Origin: Streptomyces sp. NBC_01255
Lineage (GTDB): Bacteria; Actinomycetota; Actinomycetes; Streptomycetales; Streptomycetaceae
NCBI RefSeq assembly: GCF_036226445.1
Contig: NZ_CP108474.1
Span: 1,798,001 to 1,862,000, forward strand
Direction: 5' to 3'
Length of the DNA: 64,000 nucleotides
Notes under the pieces: generated by a model
The model's database searches: none
What the model was told of the DNA's origin: nothing
What the model saw: only the letters and a program-made list of their open reading frames with translations
Shown: positions 53,170-61,857 of the stretch, in pieces
Numbering within the stretch: the first letter of the stretch is position 1
Layout of the letters: each line of letters starts with the position of its first letter
Position numbers and translations under genes: made by a program

Positions 53170-54851
53170 CCCCGCTCTCCTTCGGCGTACTCCGTGCCGG
53201 CGCCCTCGGCGGTGAGCCGGCGCAGTTCCACACGCCGGATCTTCCCGGAGACGGTCTTGGGCAGCTCGGCGAACTCGATGCGCCGGATCCGCTTGTACGG
53301 GGCGAGGACCGCGCGCGAGTGGGCGAAGAGGGCCTTCGCCGTCTCCGCGCCCGGCTCCCAGCCCGCGGCGAGGACGACGTACGCCTTGGGGACGGCGAGC
53401 CGCAGCGGGTCCGGGGCGGGGACGACGGCCGCCTCGGCGACGGCCTCGTGCTCCAGGAGGGCGCTCTCCAGCTCGAAGGGGCTGATCTTGTAGTCGGAGG
53501 CCTTGAAGACGTCGTCGGCACGCCCGATGTACGTGATGTACCCGTCGCCGTCCCTGGCTCCGATGTCACCGGTGCGGTAGTAGCCGCCCGCCATCGCCTC
53601 GGCCGTACGCTCCGGGTCGCCGTGGTAACCGGTCATCAGGCCCACCGGGTTGGCCGACAGGTCGAGACAGATCTCGCCCTCCTCCACGTCCGCCCGGCCG
53701 GTCACCGGATCGACGAGCGTGACGCGGAATCCGGGGCTCGGGCGGCCCATGGACCCTTCCTTGAGCCGCTGGCCGGGGCTGTTGGAGACCTGCACGGCGG
53801 TCTCCGTCTGGCCGAAGCCGTCCCGGATGGTGACGCCCCAGGCGCGCCGTACCGACTCGATGACCTCGGGGTTGAGGGGTTCGCCGGCGGCGACGACCTC
53901 GCGCGGCGGGGTCTTCAGCTGCCCGAGGTCGGCCTGGATCAGCATCCGCCACACGGTCGGCGGGGCGCAGAAGCTGGTGACGCCGTGCCGCTCCATCTCG
54001 CTCATCAGACGGGCCGGGTCGAAGCGCGTGTAGTTGTGGATGAAGACGGTCGCCTCCGCGTTCCAGGGCGCGAAGAGGTTGGACCAGGCGTGCTTGGCCC
54101 AGCCGGGCGAGGAGATGTTGAGGTGCACGTCCCCGGGCTTGAGGCCGATCCAGTACATCGTCGAGAGGTGGCCGACCGGGTACGAGGTGTGGGTCTGCTC
54201 GACGAGCTTCGGCCGGGCGGTCGTCCCGGACGTGAAGTACAGCATCAGCGTGTCCTCGGCGAAGGTCACGCCGTCGGGCTCGAAGTCCGCGGACTCCTGG
54301 GCCGCGTGCTCGTAACCGAGCCAGCTCACCCCGTCGCCGCCGATCGCGATGCGGGTGTAGTCGCCGGGGACGTCGTCGAACTTGGCGGTGTCCTCGGCGC
54401 GCACGATGACATGGCGGGCGCGGCCCCGCTCGACGCGGTCGCGGAGGTCGGCGGGGCCGAGGAGGGGCGTGGCGGGGATGACGACGGCGCGCAGCTTCAT
54501 CGCGGCGAGCATCGTCTCCCACAACTCGGCCTGGTTGCCGAGCATGACGATGATCCGGTCCCCGGCGCGGACGCCCTGGGCTCGCAGCCAGTTCGCGACG
54601 CGGTTCGAGCGGGCGGACATCTCGGCGAAGCTCGACGTCGTCCCGGAACCGTCCTCCTCGACGATGTGCAGGGCGGTTCTGTCGTTGCCGGCGGCGATGA
54701 CGTCGAACCAGTCGAGCGCCCAGTTGAAACGGTCGGGCCGGGGCCACGCGAAGCCCTCGTAAGCCGTCTCGTACTCCTCGCGATGCCGGAGCAGGAAGTC
54801 CCGGGCGGCCCGGAACATCTCCGTCGCGCTGGTCGCGCTCGCTTCCGTCAT
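53166..54851 (-). CDS. Second AMP-binding acyl/aryl-CoA synthetase
   Basis: 561 residues from ATG 54851 behind [16 protein letters not shown] at 207-215, HVHLN-like [73 protein letters not shown], and the catalytic Lys537 in VSGKIRR. Resembles the AcsM/benzoate-CoA-type medium-chain synthetases, with DVFK in the nucleotide-binding hinge. First gene of a two-gene operon, divergent from the GAF-LuxR regulator. Confidence 0.9.
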   Translation of the reverse strand: MTEASATSATEMFRAARDFLLRHREEYETAYEGFAWPRPDRFNWALDWFDVIAAGNDRTALHIVEEDGSGTTSSFAEMSARSNRVANWLRAQGVRAGDRIIVMLGNQAELWETMLAAMKLRAVVIPATPLLGPADLRDRVERGRARHVIVRAEDTAKFDDVPGDYTRIAIGGDGVSWLGYEHAAQESADFEPDGVTFAEDTLMLYFTSGTTARPKLVEQTHTSYPVGHLSTMYWIGLKPGDVHLNISSPGWAKHAWSNLFAPWNAEATVFIHNYTRFDPARLMSEMERHGVTSFCAPPTVWRMLIQADLGQLKTPPREVVAAGEPLNPEVIESVRRAWGVTIRDGFGQTETAVQVSNSPGQRLKEGSMGRPSPGFRVTLVDPVTGRADVEEGEICLDLSANPVGLMTGYHGDPERTAEAMAGGYYRTGDIGARDGDGYITYIGRADDVFKASDYKISPFELESALLEHEAVAEAAVVPAPDPLRLAVPKAYVVLAAGWEPGAETAKALFAHSRAVLAPYKRIRRIEFAELPKTVSGKIRRVELRRLTAEGAGTEYAEGERG

Positions 54852-54866
54852 GTGTCCTCCTCGTTG

Positions 54867-54926
54867 CGGGACCGGTCCCGGACATCGTGTAATCGGTGAC
54901 CCAGGTCTCACTACCCCCGTTCGGGG
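54867..54926. promoter_or_regulatory. Two palindromes in the synthetase/regulator gap
   Basis: CGGGACCGGTCCCG (54867-54880) and ACCCCCG-TT-CGGGGGT (about 54912-54927) lie in the 117-base gap between the divergent synthetase and the GAF-LuxR regulator gene. Candidate operators for the regulator. Confidence 0.4.
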
Positions 54927-54968
54927 GTGAACCGGCCGCACAGCCCAACGGACAGCGGGGAGAGAACG

Positions 54969-55802
54969 GTGCGCGAGCACGTCGAATCGGTGGAGCTGCG
55001 CGGCGCGCTGCTGCGGATGCGCCGCACCACCGGTCTCCCCGTGGTGTTCGGGGGGCTGCTCCACGAGGGCCGCGTCCTGCGGATCGCCGAGCTGAACGGG
55101 GCGGTGACCCCGGCGCTGCACGGGCTCGCGATCTCGACCGGCTGGGGGCTCGGCGGAAAGTGCCTGGCCCTCGCCCGGCCGTGCGCGGTGACGGACTACC
55201 CGACGGCCCGGCACATCACGCACGAGTACGACGTGCCGGTCTCCGCGGAGGGGCTGCGGTCGGTGATCGCGGTGCCGGTCGTGGTCCGCCGCAAGGTGCG
55301 CGGGGTGCTGTACGGGGCGCTGCGCGACGCGCTGCCGATCGGCGAGCGGGTCTTCGACGCGGCGGTGGCGGCGGCCCGGGACCTGGAGCAGGCGCTCGCG
55401 GTACGGGACGAGGTCCGGCAGCTGCTGACGCCGCCGCCCTCGGAACCGTCCTGGGAGGAGGTGCGCCAGGCGTACGGAGAGCTGCGCGCGCTGGCTCCGC
55501 GGGTGGCGGATCCGGAGCTGCGGGAGCGGCTGCTCGCGGTGTGCGGACGCCTGGGGGCAGCCTCCGGCGCGACGGCGGCACCGGTCCCGGGGGCTCCTGT
55601 ACCGGGGGTGTCGCTGACCCCGCGCGAGACGGACGTCCTGGCGGCGGTGGCGTCGGGGGCGACGAACGCGACGGCGGCGTCACGCCTTGGGCTGCGGCCG
55701 GAGACGGTGAAGGGCTACCTGCGCTCGGCGATGCGGAAGCTCGGCGCGCACACCCGTCTGGAGGCGGTGGTGGCGGCGCGCCGGGCGGGGGTGCTGCCGT
55801 AG
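54969..55802 (+). CDS. GAF-domain LuxR-family regulator
   Basis: 277 residues from GTG 54969 (GGGGAGAG upstream); a longer frame from 54927 is possible. N-terminal GAF-like sensor (about 8-150) with STGWGLGGKCLALARPCAVTDYPTARHI and VIAVPVVVRRKVRGVLYGALRD, then a linker and a LuxR helix-turn-helix (about 212-275; LTPRETDVLAAVASGATNATAASRLGLRPETVKGYLRSAMRKLG). Probably controls the divergent acyl-CoA synthetase operon in response to a small acyl or aryl ligand (inference). Confidence 0.88.
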   Translation: MREHVESVELRGALLRMRRTTGLPVVFGGLLHEGRVLRIAELNGAVTPALHGLAISTGWGLGGKCLALARPCAVTDYPTARHITHEYDVPVSAEGLRSVIAVPVVVRRKVRGVLYGALRDALPIGERVFDAAVAAARDLEQALAVRDEVRQLLTPPPSEPSWEEVRQAYGELRALAPRVADPELRERLLAVCGRLGAASGATAAPVPGAPVPGVSLTPRETDVLAAVASGATNATAASRLGLRPETVKGYLRSAMRKLGAHTRLEAVVAARRAGVLP

Positions 55803-55811
55803 TACTCGTGG

Positions 55812-56945
55812 TCACTGATGGACGATGTCGTACGGGGTGCCGGGCGGCGTCATGATCCGGAGGGTCCGCTCGGCCTCGGCGGCGAGCTCGGCGCGCTCGG
55901 CGCGTGTCACGGGCGCGAAGGGCTCGATGGTGAGGGTCGTGCGGGTGGTGCGGGTGGTGCGGTCCTTGGCCTCGTCGAGGCGCCAGATGCCGGCGAGGAT
56001 GCCGTCGAGGAGGAAGACGGAGAAGGCCCGGTTGCCCTGCCAGGTCCGGGAGCGGATCTCGGGGGTGACGACCCGGGTGCGGTCGGCGTGCGACAGGAGC
56101 AGGTTGTCGAACTCGGGCAGGAACCGGGGCGGGGCGGGGGTGTCCTCGTCGGGGCGGGGCGCGTCGGGAAGGTCGAAGAGCTCGGTGCCGCGCTCGTCCT
56201 GGAAGACGAGGAGCCGGGGCCTCAGGCGCTCGAAGGACTCACCGAGGCGGGTCAGGCCGCACCAGGTCTGCATGTCCTTGACCGAGGCGGGCCCGAAGGC
56301 GCCGAGGTAGCGCAGCACGGTCTCGTCGGTGTCGGCGGTCTCCGCGGGGACGGCGTCCCCGAACCACACGTCGGTGGTGGTGAGGGCGACCTGCCCGCCG
56401 CGGCCCCACAGGCCGCGCGGCGTGACCTGCACCAGGGGGAGGAGGCAGCGGGCGGCGAGGGAGAGGGACTGCGGGTCGGCGTGGGGCCACACCGTGAGGA
56501 GCTCGTCACGGAGCTGCTTGGGGGTACGGGGCCGGTCCTCGACGAGCGCGCGGGAGAGCGCGGCGAGCCTGTCGAGGTCGACACCGTCGAGCCCCTTGCG
56601 GCCGACGAAGATGGCGAGCTCCCGGTCGATGGCCCCGGGCTGCACGAGCCGGCGCAGGGCGACGGCGTCCCGGGCCGTGTGGGTGTGGACGGTGGAGCGC
56701 ATGGTCACGATGCGGGCGACGGCGTGGGACTCCATGAGCGCGGACAGCTGCTCGGGCCGGAACCCGTCGAGACGGGCGGCGAGCGCGTAGTACGGGGGCT
56801 TGGTGTTCTGTGCCTGGAGGCCGAGCAGATGGGCCACGGCGTCCTCGACGCCGAGCGGGGCGCGGCGCAGGAGGAGCTGACGGTCGAGGGTGGCACGGTT
56901 CAGGGCGCGGGGGCTGAGGACCGGGTGCTTCGTCGTGGAGGCCAT
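55812..56945 (-). CDS. HTH_42 winged-helix protein, AlkZ-like DNA glycosylase candidate
   Basis: 377 residues. N-terminal LSPRALNRATLDRQLLLRRAPLGVEDAVAHLLGLQAQNTKPPYYALAARL has the QAQ triplet at 44-46, which is the Q-hydrophobic-Q catalytic motif of the AlkZ branch of the HTH_42 superfamily (AlkX/YcaQ has Q-x-D). Further family marks are TMRSTVHTHTARDA, TVWPHADPQSL and FLPEFDNLLLSHADR, FLLDGILAGIW. AlkZ relatives excise alkylated bases and interstrand crosslinks. No toxin cluster is adjacent, so it is probably a housekeeping member. Confidence 0.85.
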   Translation of the reverse strand: MASTTKHPVLSPRALNRATLDRQLLLRRAPLGVEDAVAHLLGLQAQNTKPPYYALAARLDGFRPEQLSALMESHAVARIVTMRSTVHTHTARDAVALRRLVQPGAIDRELAIFVGRKGLDGVDLDRLAALSRALVEDRPRTPKQLRDELLTVWPHADPQSLSLAARCLLPLVQVTPRGLWGRGGQVALTTTDVWFGDAVPAETADTDETVLRYLGAFGPASVKDMQTWCGLTRLGESFERLRPRLLVFQDERGTELFDLPDAPRPDEDTPAPPRFLPEFDNLLLSHADRTRVVTPEIRSRTWQGNRAFSVFLLDGILAGIWRLDEAKDRTTRTTRTTLTIEPFAPVTRAERAELAAEAERTLRIMTPPGTPYDIVHQ

Positions 56946-57121
56946 GAGAGGACGCTACTGCGCCTTGCGGACAGATTCGGTCCGCAAGGCGCTGCGGATC
57001 AGCCCGAGCCGCAGCGACAACCGCCGGATAACATGCCCAAAGCCCCACAGACACCACGCGACACCCCGCGACACCCCGCCGGCACTCACCGGCCGGCACC
57101 CACAGGAGGAGGGGAAGACCC

Positions 57122-58228
57122 GTGTCCGACCGTCGTCCCCGCGCGGCCTGGCGCCGCCACCCGGACCAGCCGCCCGAGCCCGCGTCGGCGCCGAGCCGCG
57201 CCGACCGGCCGAGCGTGGTGCAGGCGAGCCTCTACCGCGAAGGCCTGCGGGTCTCCTCCCCCGCGACGCTGGCGGACACGTTCCGCCAGCTGCGCGAACA
57301 CCCCGACGGCATGGCGTGGATCGGCCTGCAACGCCCGACGGAAGCGGAACTCCACTCCCTGGCCGCGGAGTTCGACCTCCACGAACTGGCGGTGGAGGAC
57401 GCGCTGGAGGCCCACCAGCGCCCGAAGCTGGAGCGGTACGGCGAGACCCTGTTCGTCGTCCTGCGCGCCGCACGGTACCTCGACGCCCAGGAGGAAGTGG
57501 AGTTCGGCGAACTCCACATCTTCGTGGGCCCGGACTTCCTCATCACGGTCCGCCACGGCGCGGCCCCGGACCTCTCCACGGTCCGCCGCCGCATGGAGGA
57601 GAACCCCGACCTCCTCGCCCTCGGTCCGGAAGCGGTCCTGTACGCGATCCTCGACGCGGTGGTCGACGGCTACGCCCCGGTGGTGGCGGGCGTGCAGAAC
57701 GACATCGACGAGATCGAGACGGAAGTCTTCGGCGGCGACCCCGCGGTCTCGCGCCGCATCTACGAACTCTCCCGCGAAATGGTCGAGTTCCAACGAGCGA
57801 CCCGCCCCCTGGTGGGCATGCTCCACGGCCTGATGGCGGGCTTCGCCAAGTACGGCACGGACGAGGAACTCCAGCGCTACCTCCGCGACGTCGCCGACCA
57901 CGTGACCCACACCAGCGAACGCGTGGACGGCTTCCGCCAGGCCCTGACGGACATCCTCACGGTCAACGCGACCCTGGTCACCCAACAACAGAACGCGGAA
58001 ATGCGCGCACTGGCGGAAGCAGGCTTCGAACAGAACGAGGAGATCAAGAAGATCTCCTCCTGGGCCGCCATCCTCTTCGCCCCCACACTCGTGGGAACGA
58101 TCTACGGCATGAACTTCGACGCGATGCCTGAGCTGGACTGGGCGTTCGGCTACCCGTTCGCGATCCTGCTGATGGCGGCGGTGTGCACGAGCCTGTACTT
58201 CGTCTTCAAGCGCCGGGACTGGCTGTAG
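57122..58228 (+). CDS. corA: CorA-family magnesium/cobalt transporter
   Basis: 368 residues, GTG start behind AGGAGGGG. Large cytoplasmic domain (about 1-300) with LQRPTEAELHSLAAEFDLHELAVEDALEAHQRPKLERYGETLFVVLRAARY, a long stalk helix, and two C-terminal membrane helices; the selectivity motif GMN is at 329-331 at the end of the first (YGMNFDAMPELDW). Full family length. Confidence 0.95.
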   Translation: MSDRRPRAAWRRHPDQPPEPASAPSRADRPSVVQASLYREGLRVSSPATLADTFRQLREHPDGMAWIGLQRPTEAELHSLAAEFDLHELAVEDALEAHQRPKLERYGETLFVVLRAARYLDAQEEVEFGELHIFVGPDFLITVRHGAAPDLSTVRRRMEENPDLLALGPEAVLYAILDAVVDGYAPVVAGVQNDIDEIETEVFGGDPAVSRRIYELSREMVEFQRATRPLVGMLHGLMAGFAKYGTDEELQRYLRDVADHVTHTSERVDGFRQALTDILTVNATLVTQQQNAEMRALAEAGFEQNEEIKKISSWAAILFAPTLVGTIYGMNFDAMPELDWAFGYPFAILLMAAVCTSLYFVFKRRDWL

Positions 58229-58308
58229 ACGGAAGACCGGAAACGCTCAGCAGGCGAGTTCCATGGCCACGAGGGAGCCGGCTGACTCCTTACTGATGGG
58301 CGCCGGGT

Positions 58309-60660
58309 TCACTGCCTGGCCAGGTGCATGCGCATCTCGCTGTCCGCGTCGGTGATGAGTTCGCCGGACAGGTCGACGGTCACGCTGTGGAGTGTTCCGG
58401 TGAACCGGAACGGTTCCCGGTAGTCGGCCGTGACCGGCTGGCCGGGGTTGGCGCCACAGGTCAGACCGCCGGGGTTGAACATGATGGGGGTGGTCACCGG
58501 GAGGTCGGCCTCCGCCACGAGGCGGCGGTCGATGTACAGCTGGGCGCGGCCTGGTGCGCCCTTGCCTGCGGAGAGGTCGGGTTCGCCCGTCGGTTCGAAC
58601 TCGAAGCGCAGTTCGTGCCGGCCCGTGGGCACCGGGTCGGGAGACGTCACCGTGTAGACGGCTCGCGAGACGTAGTTGTGGACGTAACTCAGCTTGCCGT
58701 CCTTGATGTACAGGCTCCAGCCACCGGCCCCGGAACCCTGACTCATCAGGACGCCTTCGGCGCCGTCGGCGGGGATCTCCACGTCTGCGGTGACGCTGTG
58801 CGGCCGGTTGAGGACCCGGGGGGCGACGGAGGGCGGCAGCGTCTGGGTGCCGGGCCGCAAGGTGTAGCTCGATCGCGCCGTGGTGATCTGGGGGCGTTCC
58901 ACGGTCATCCGTGCGAGGACGCTGCTGTCGATCGGCAGCACGCCGTACTTGCCGGCCTCCACATACCACAGGGACACCATCTCGATGACCTTGTCGCGCT
59001 GCTCCGCCGCGATGTCCCGGGTCTCCGCGAAGTCCTCGTCGACGTGGTAAAGCTCCCAGGAGTTGGCGTCCAGCCCGGCGAGCGTCTCGGAGGTGATGGG
59101 CGTGCCGAAGGGCTGATGCGCCTCGGAGAAGGAGGGACCGGGCCAGGGGCATACGGCGCGCCATCCGTTGTGGTCGATGGCGCGGTGTCCGAGCATCTCG
59201 AAGTACTGGGTGTGGTGCAGCGTCGGCGCGTTCGGGTTGTCGAAGGTGTGGGCGAGGCTGACGCCGTGCAGGGGGGACTGGGTGACGCCCTTGATGGTGT
59301 CGGGCGGTTCGATGCCGAGGACGTCGAGCACGGTGGGGACGATGTCCACGAGGTGGGCGTACTGGGTGCGCACCTCTCCTCGGGCCGTGATGCGCTGCGG
59401 CCAGTGGACGAGGAACGGGTCGCTGGCGCCGCCGCGGTACGTCTCCCTCTTCCAGCGCCGGAAGGGGGTGTTGCCGGCCCATGTCCAGCCCCACGGATAG
59501 TGGTTGAACATGGTCGGGCCGCCGAGTTCGTCGATCCCCTTGAGGCTGTCCTCGATCGGTTCGGGGGCGTTGTTGAAGAACTGGGCCTCGTTCGTCGTCC
59601 CGGTGACTCCGCCCTCCGCGCTCGCCCCGTTGTCGGAGACGACCAGGATCAGCGTGTTGTCGAACTCGCCGATGTCCTTGAGGAAGTCCAGCAGCCGCCC
59701 GATCTGGTGGTCGGTGTGGGAGAGGAATCCCGCGTAGACCTCCATCATGCGTGCGGCGAGGTGCCGGGCCTCCGGGGTGAGGGAGTCCCAGGCCGGGACG
59801 TCGGGGTCGTGGCGGGAGAGTTCGGCGCCGGGCGGCACGACACCGAGTCTCTTCTGGTTGGCGAACGTCACTTCGCGGTAGGCGTCCCAGCCGTCGTCGA
59901 ACCGGCCTCGGTAGCGGTCCGCCCATTCCCGGGGTACATGGTGCGGTGCGTGCGTGGCCCCGGTGGAGAAGTTGAGGAAGAACGGCTTGTCGGGGGTGAC
60001 CTGCTTGGCGTCGGAGATGAAGAGCATCGCCCTGTCCGCCAGGTCCGCGGTGAAGTGATAGCCCTGATCCGGTGAGGCGGGGGGCTCGACCTGGTGGTTG
60101 TCGTACACGAGGTCCGGATACCACTGGTTGGTGTCGCCGCCGAGGAAGCCGTAGAACCGTTCGTAGCCGCGGCCGAGCGGCCAGCGGGTGTAGGGGCCGG
60201 CGGGGGACTCCTGTTCCGAGGGCATGAGGTGCCACTTGCCGAGCATGTACGTGTTGTAGCCGTGCTCCAGCAGCATCTCGGACAGGAATCCGTTCTCGAA
60301 CGGGATGTTGCCGTTGTAGCCGGGGTATCCGGTGGCCATCTCGGTGATCGCGGCCATGCCGTTGGCATGATGGTTGCGGCCGGTGATGATGCAGGAACGC
60401 GACGGCGAGCACAGCGCCGTGGTGTGCATGTTGTTGTAGAGCAGACCGCCGGCCGCCAGCGCGTCGAGACGGGGCGTCTGCAGCGGACTGCCGTAGCAGC
60501 CGAACTGCCCGTAGCCCGTGTCGTCGAGCACGATCATCAGCACGTTGGGGGATCCGGGTACCGCCCGCGTCGGCTCGGGCCAGGCGGGGGTGGACTCGTC
60601 GGCGGTCCTCCCGATCATTCCGGGGAAGGCGCTGCCTGGCTTGTACGTGTTCACTGGCAT
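58309..60660 (-). CDS. Large arylsulfatase
   Basis: 783 residues from ATG 60660, with GAGGAC upstream. Sulfatase N-terminal domain with NVLMIVLDDTGYGQFGCYG (metal Asp46/47), the formylglycine motif CSPSR at 84-88 followed by SCIITGRN, GKWHLMPSEQ, SDNGASAEGG, and VDIVPTVLDVLGI. A C-terminal beta-rich domain (about 600-780, LYIDRRLVAEADLPV) may bind substrate. No signal peptide is seen, so it is probably cytoplasmic, matching the Pseudomonas-type arylsulfatase. Needs a formylglycine-generating enzyme encoded elsewhere. Confidence 0.93.
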   Translation of the reverse strand: MPVNTYKPGSAFPGMIGRTADESTPAWPEPTRAVPGSPNVLMIVLDDTGYGQFGCYGSPLQTPRLDALAAGGLLYNNMHTTALCSPSRSCIITGRNHHANGMAAITEMATGYPGYNGNIPFENGFLSEMLLEHGYNTYMLGKWHLMPSEQESPAGPYTRWPLGRGYERFYGFLGGDTNQWYPDLVYDNHQVEPPASPDQGYHFTADLADRAMLFISDAKQVTPDKPFFLNFSTGATHAPHHVPREWADRYRGRFDDGWDAYREVTFANQKRLGVVPPGAELSRHDPDVPAWDSLTPEARHLAARMMEVYAGFLSHTDHQIGRLLDFLKDIGEFDNTLILVVSDNGASAEGGVTGTTNEAQFFNNAPEPIEDSLKGIDELGGPTMFNHYPWGWTWAGNTPFRRWKRETYRGGASDPFLVHWPQRITARGEVRTQYAHLVDIVPTVLDVLGIEPPDTIKGVTQSPLHGVSLAHTFDNPNAPTLHHTQYFEMLGHRAIDHNGWRAVCPWPGPSFSEAHQPFGTPITSETLAGLDANSWELYHVDEDFAETRDIAAEQRDKVIEMVSLWYVEAGKYGVLPIDSSVLARMTVERPQITTARSSYTLRPGTQTLPPSVAPRVLNRPHSVTADVEIPADGAEGVLMSQGSGAGGWSLYIKDGKLSYVHNYVSRAVYTVTSPDPVPTGRHELRFEFEPTGEPDLSAGKGAPGRAQLYIDRRLVAEADLPVTTPIMFNPGGLTCGANPGQPVTADYREPFRFTGTLHSVTVDLSGELITDADSEMRMHLARQ

Positions 60661-61084
60661 CGTGGCTGTCCTCAATCCCGCCGGGCTGCCGGGCAGCTCC
60701 AGCGAGTGGACCGTGACGGTACTGCTGCCGCTCGCTGCGCCGGCCATGTCGGTGGGCCGGGCGGAAGGGCCCGTCCGCCGGACGCAGGGGCGTCGTTGCG
60801 TGCCCGTGCCATCGGCTTCCGCCCGGGGGAGAGCCGACATGCGGCCCGCTCCGCGAAGTCGCTTCGCACCAGCGGCGGTTACGGCCAGAGCAAGGGCACA
60901 CGCGGTTTCAGCTCGGTGAGCGCCGGGACTCGGTGGGTGAGGCCCGGTTGCCGGACTGTCGCGCATGCCGCACCGTTTTCATCGTAGATCCGCACCAGGC
61001 CGGTTTCCACCGGGGCAGCCGGACGCCGATCCGTCCGCGGCTCCCTGCGCCTGCGCTGGACGGCGGAGCACGGAAAGGGTGCTC
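60661..61084. other. Gene-free stretch upstream of the sulfatase
   Basis: About 420 bases with no convincing gene; longer sulfatase starts are possible but lack ribosome sites. The promoter of the sulfatase gene must lie here; no clear box found. Confidence 0.4.
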
Positions 61085-61228
61085 ATGGTTCGGCATTGGT
61101 ATCCGCTCGCCCCAAGTGACGACGCGTTCCTCGGGTCCGCGCCCTTCCGTTACGTGCACTCCGTCGAGACCACGGCCTCCTCGGAGCGCGGCCTACGTGC
61201 GGGCCCGGCGGCCTGCGGCTCCGGGTAG
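61085..61228 (+). pseudogene. 5' remnant of an SRPBCC-family gene
   Basis: From ATG 61085 with GGAAAGG upstream, the 47-residue product MVRHWYPLAPSDDAFLGS then APFRYVHSVETTASSER looks like the first helix-grip strand of SRPBCC/polyketide cyclase-type proteins, which normally have about 150 residues. After TTASSER the reading becomes unrelated (GLRAGPAACGSG) and stops, followed by a pentanucleotide repeat. Likely a truncated or frameshifted gene. Confidence 0.45.
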
Positions 61229-61250
61229 GACAGCCCGGCCCGTCCGCGCC

Positions 61251-61275
61251 CTGGCCTGGCCTGGCCTGGCCTGGC
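61251..61275. repeat. CTGGC pentanucleotide repeat, five copies
   Basis: Five perfect CTGGC units plus CTG between the SRPBCC remnant and the dyad at 61290. A slippage-prone microsatellite; no gene crosses it. Confidence 0.75.
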
Positions 61276-61289
61276 CTGTGAGCGTGGAC

Positions 61290-61312
61290 ACAGCGGCCGA
61301 TTCGGCCGCTGT
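61290..61312. promoter_or_regulatory. Perfect 11-1-11 inverted repeat upstream of a small gene
   Basis: ACAGCGGCCGA and TCGGCCGCTGT with one central T, followed nine bases later by TACGAT (61321-61326), a good -10 candidate for the gene at 61436. Position suits an operator. Confidence 0.45.
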
Positions 61313-61435
61313 CCCGTGCGTACGATATGCGCGAAATGCCGCTCCGTGCGTTGCGGGGCTTGGGAGGCTTCAGCCGGCGCGTGTCCTGGCGTACGAAAGG
61401 CGAGCCTCTCCGGTGATGCGCGGAAGGCTCCTCGG

Positions 61436-61777
61436 ATGGTGGCTCCCCGGACGGTGCGACTGGCTTCCTCGGACGACGCGCGCGTGCGTGCCGTGGGCGA
61501 GGCACTGGCCCCTCATGCCTGGCGAAGGCTCACACCCGGCATGATCAGCCGTCGTGCACTCGCCGCGATCGACGCACGCGAGCGGGCGGACGCGACGCCG
61601 GTGGCCCGCCATGACGAGCGGATCGACATCCTCGTCGAGTTCCTCACCGGCTGCCGCTGGCGCTCGCTCACGGCCGACGCGTTGAGCCGCCACCTGGTGA
61701 CCGCCCTCGACGCGTGGCATCACGAAAGCCAGTGGCTGGAGATCGAACTGCTCTGGTCGCTGGACCGCAACGGCTGA
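61436..61777 (+). CDS. Small hypothetical protein
   Basis: 113 residues from ATG 61436, behind GGAAGG. Helical: SSDDARVRAVGEALAPHAWRRLTPGMISRRALAAIDARERADATPVARHDERIDILVEFLTGCRWRSLTADALSRHLVTALDAWHHESQWLEIELLWSLDRNG. No recognised family, no membrane helix. A winged-helix-like N-terminus is possible. The upstream dyad suggests regulated expression. Confidence 0.6.
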   Translation: MVAPRTVRLASSDDARVRAVGEALAPHAWRRLTPGMISRRALAAIDARERADATPVARHDERIDILVEFLTGCRWRSLTADALSRHLVTALDAWHHESQWLEIELLWSLDRNG

Positions 61778-61802
61778 GACGCCGGGAGATCTCCCGGACC
61801 AC

Positions 61803-61832
61803 GACGGATCCCGACGGATCCCGACGGATCCC
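61803..61832. repeat. 10-bp tandem repeat GACGGATCCC, three copies
   Basis: Perfect three-copy tandem between the stops of the small gene and the antiporter gene. Period equals one helical turn. Probably neutral. Confidence 0.7.
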
Positions 61833-61857
61833 GACGCCCCGGACGTCCGGCGCCGCC

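Noticed and set aside
60933..61544. 203-residue plus-strand frame upstream of the antiporter
   Set aside because: It crosses the pentanucleotide repeat and a perfect dyad and has no protein-like pattern; the supported reading is a short SRPBCC remnant plus the small gene at 61436.
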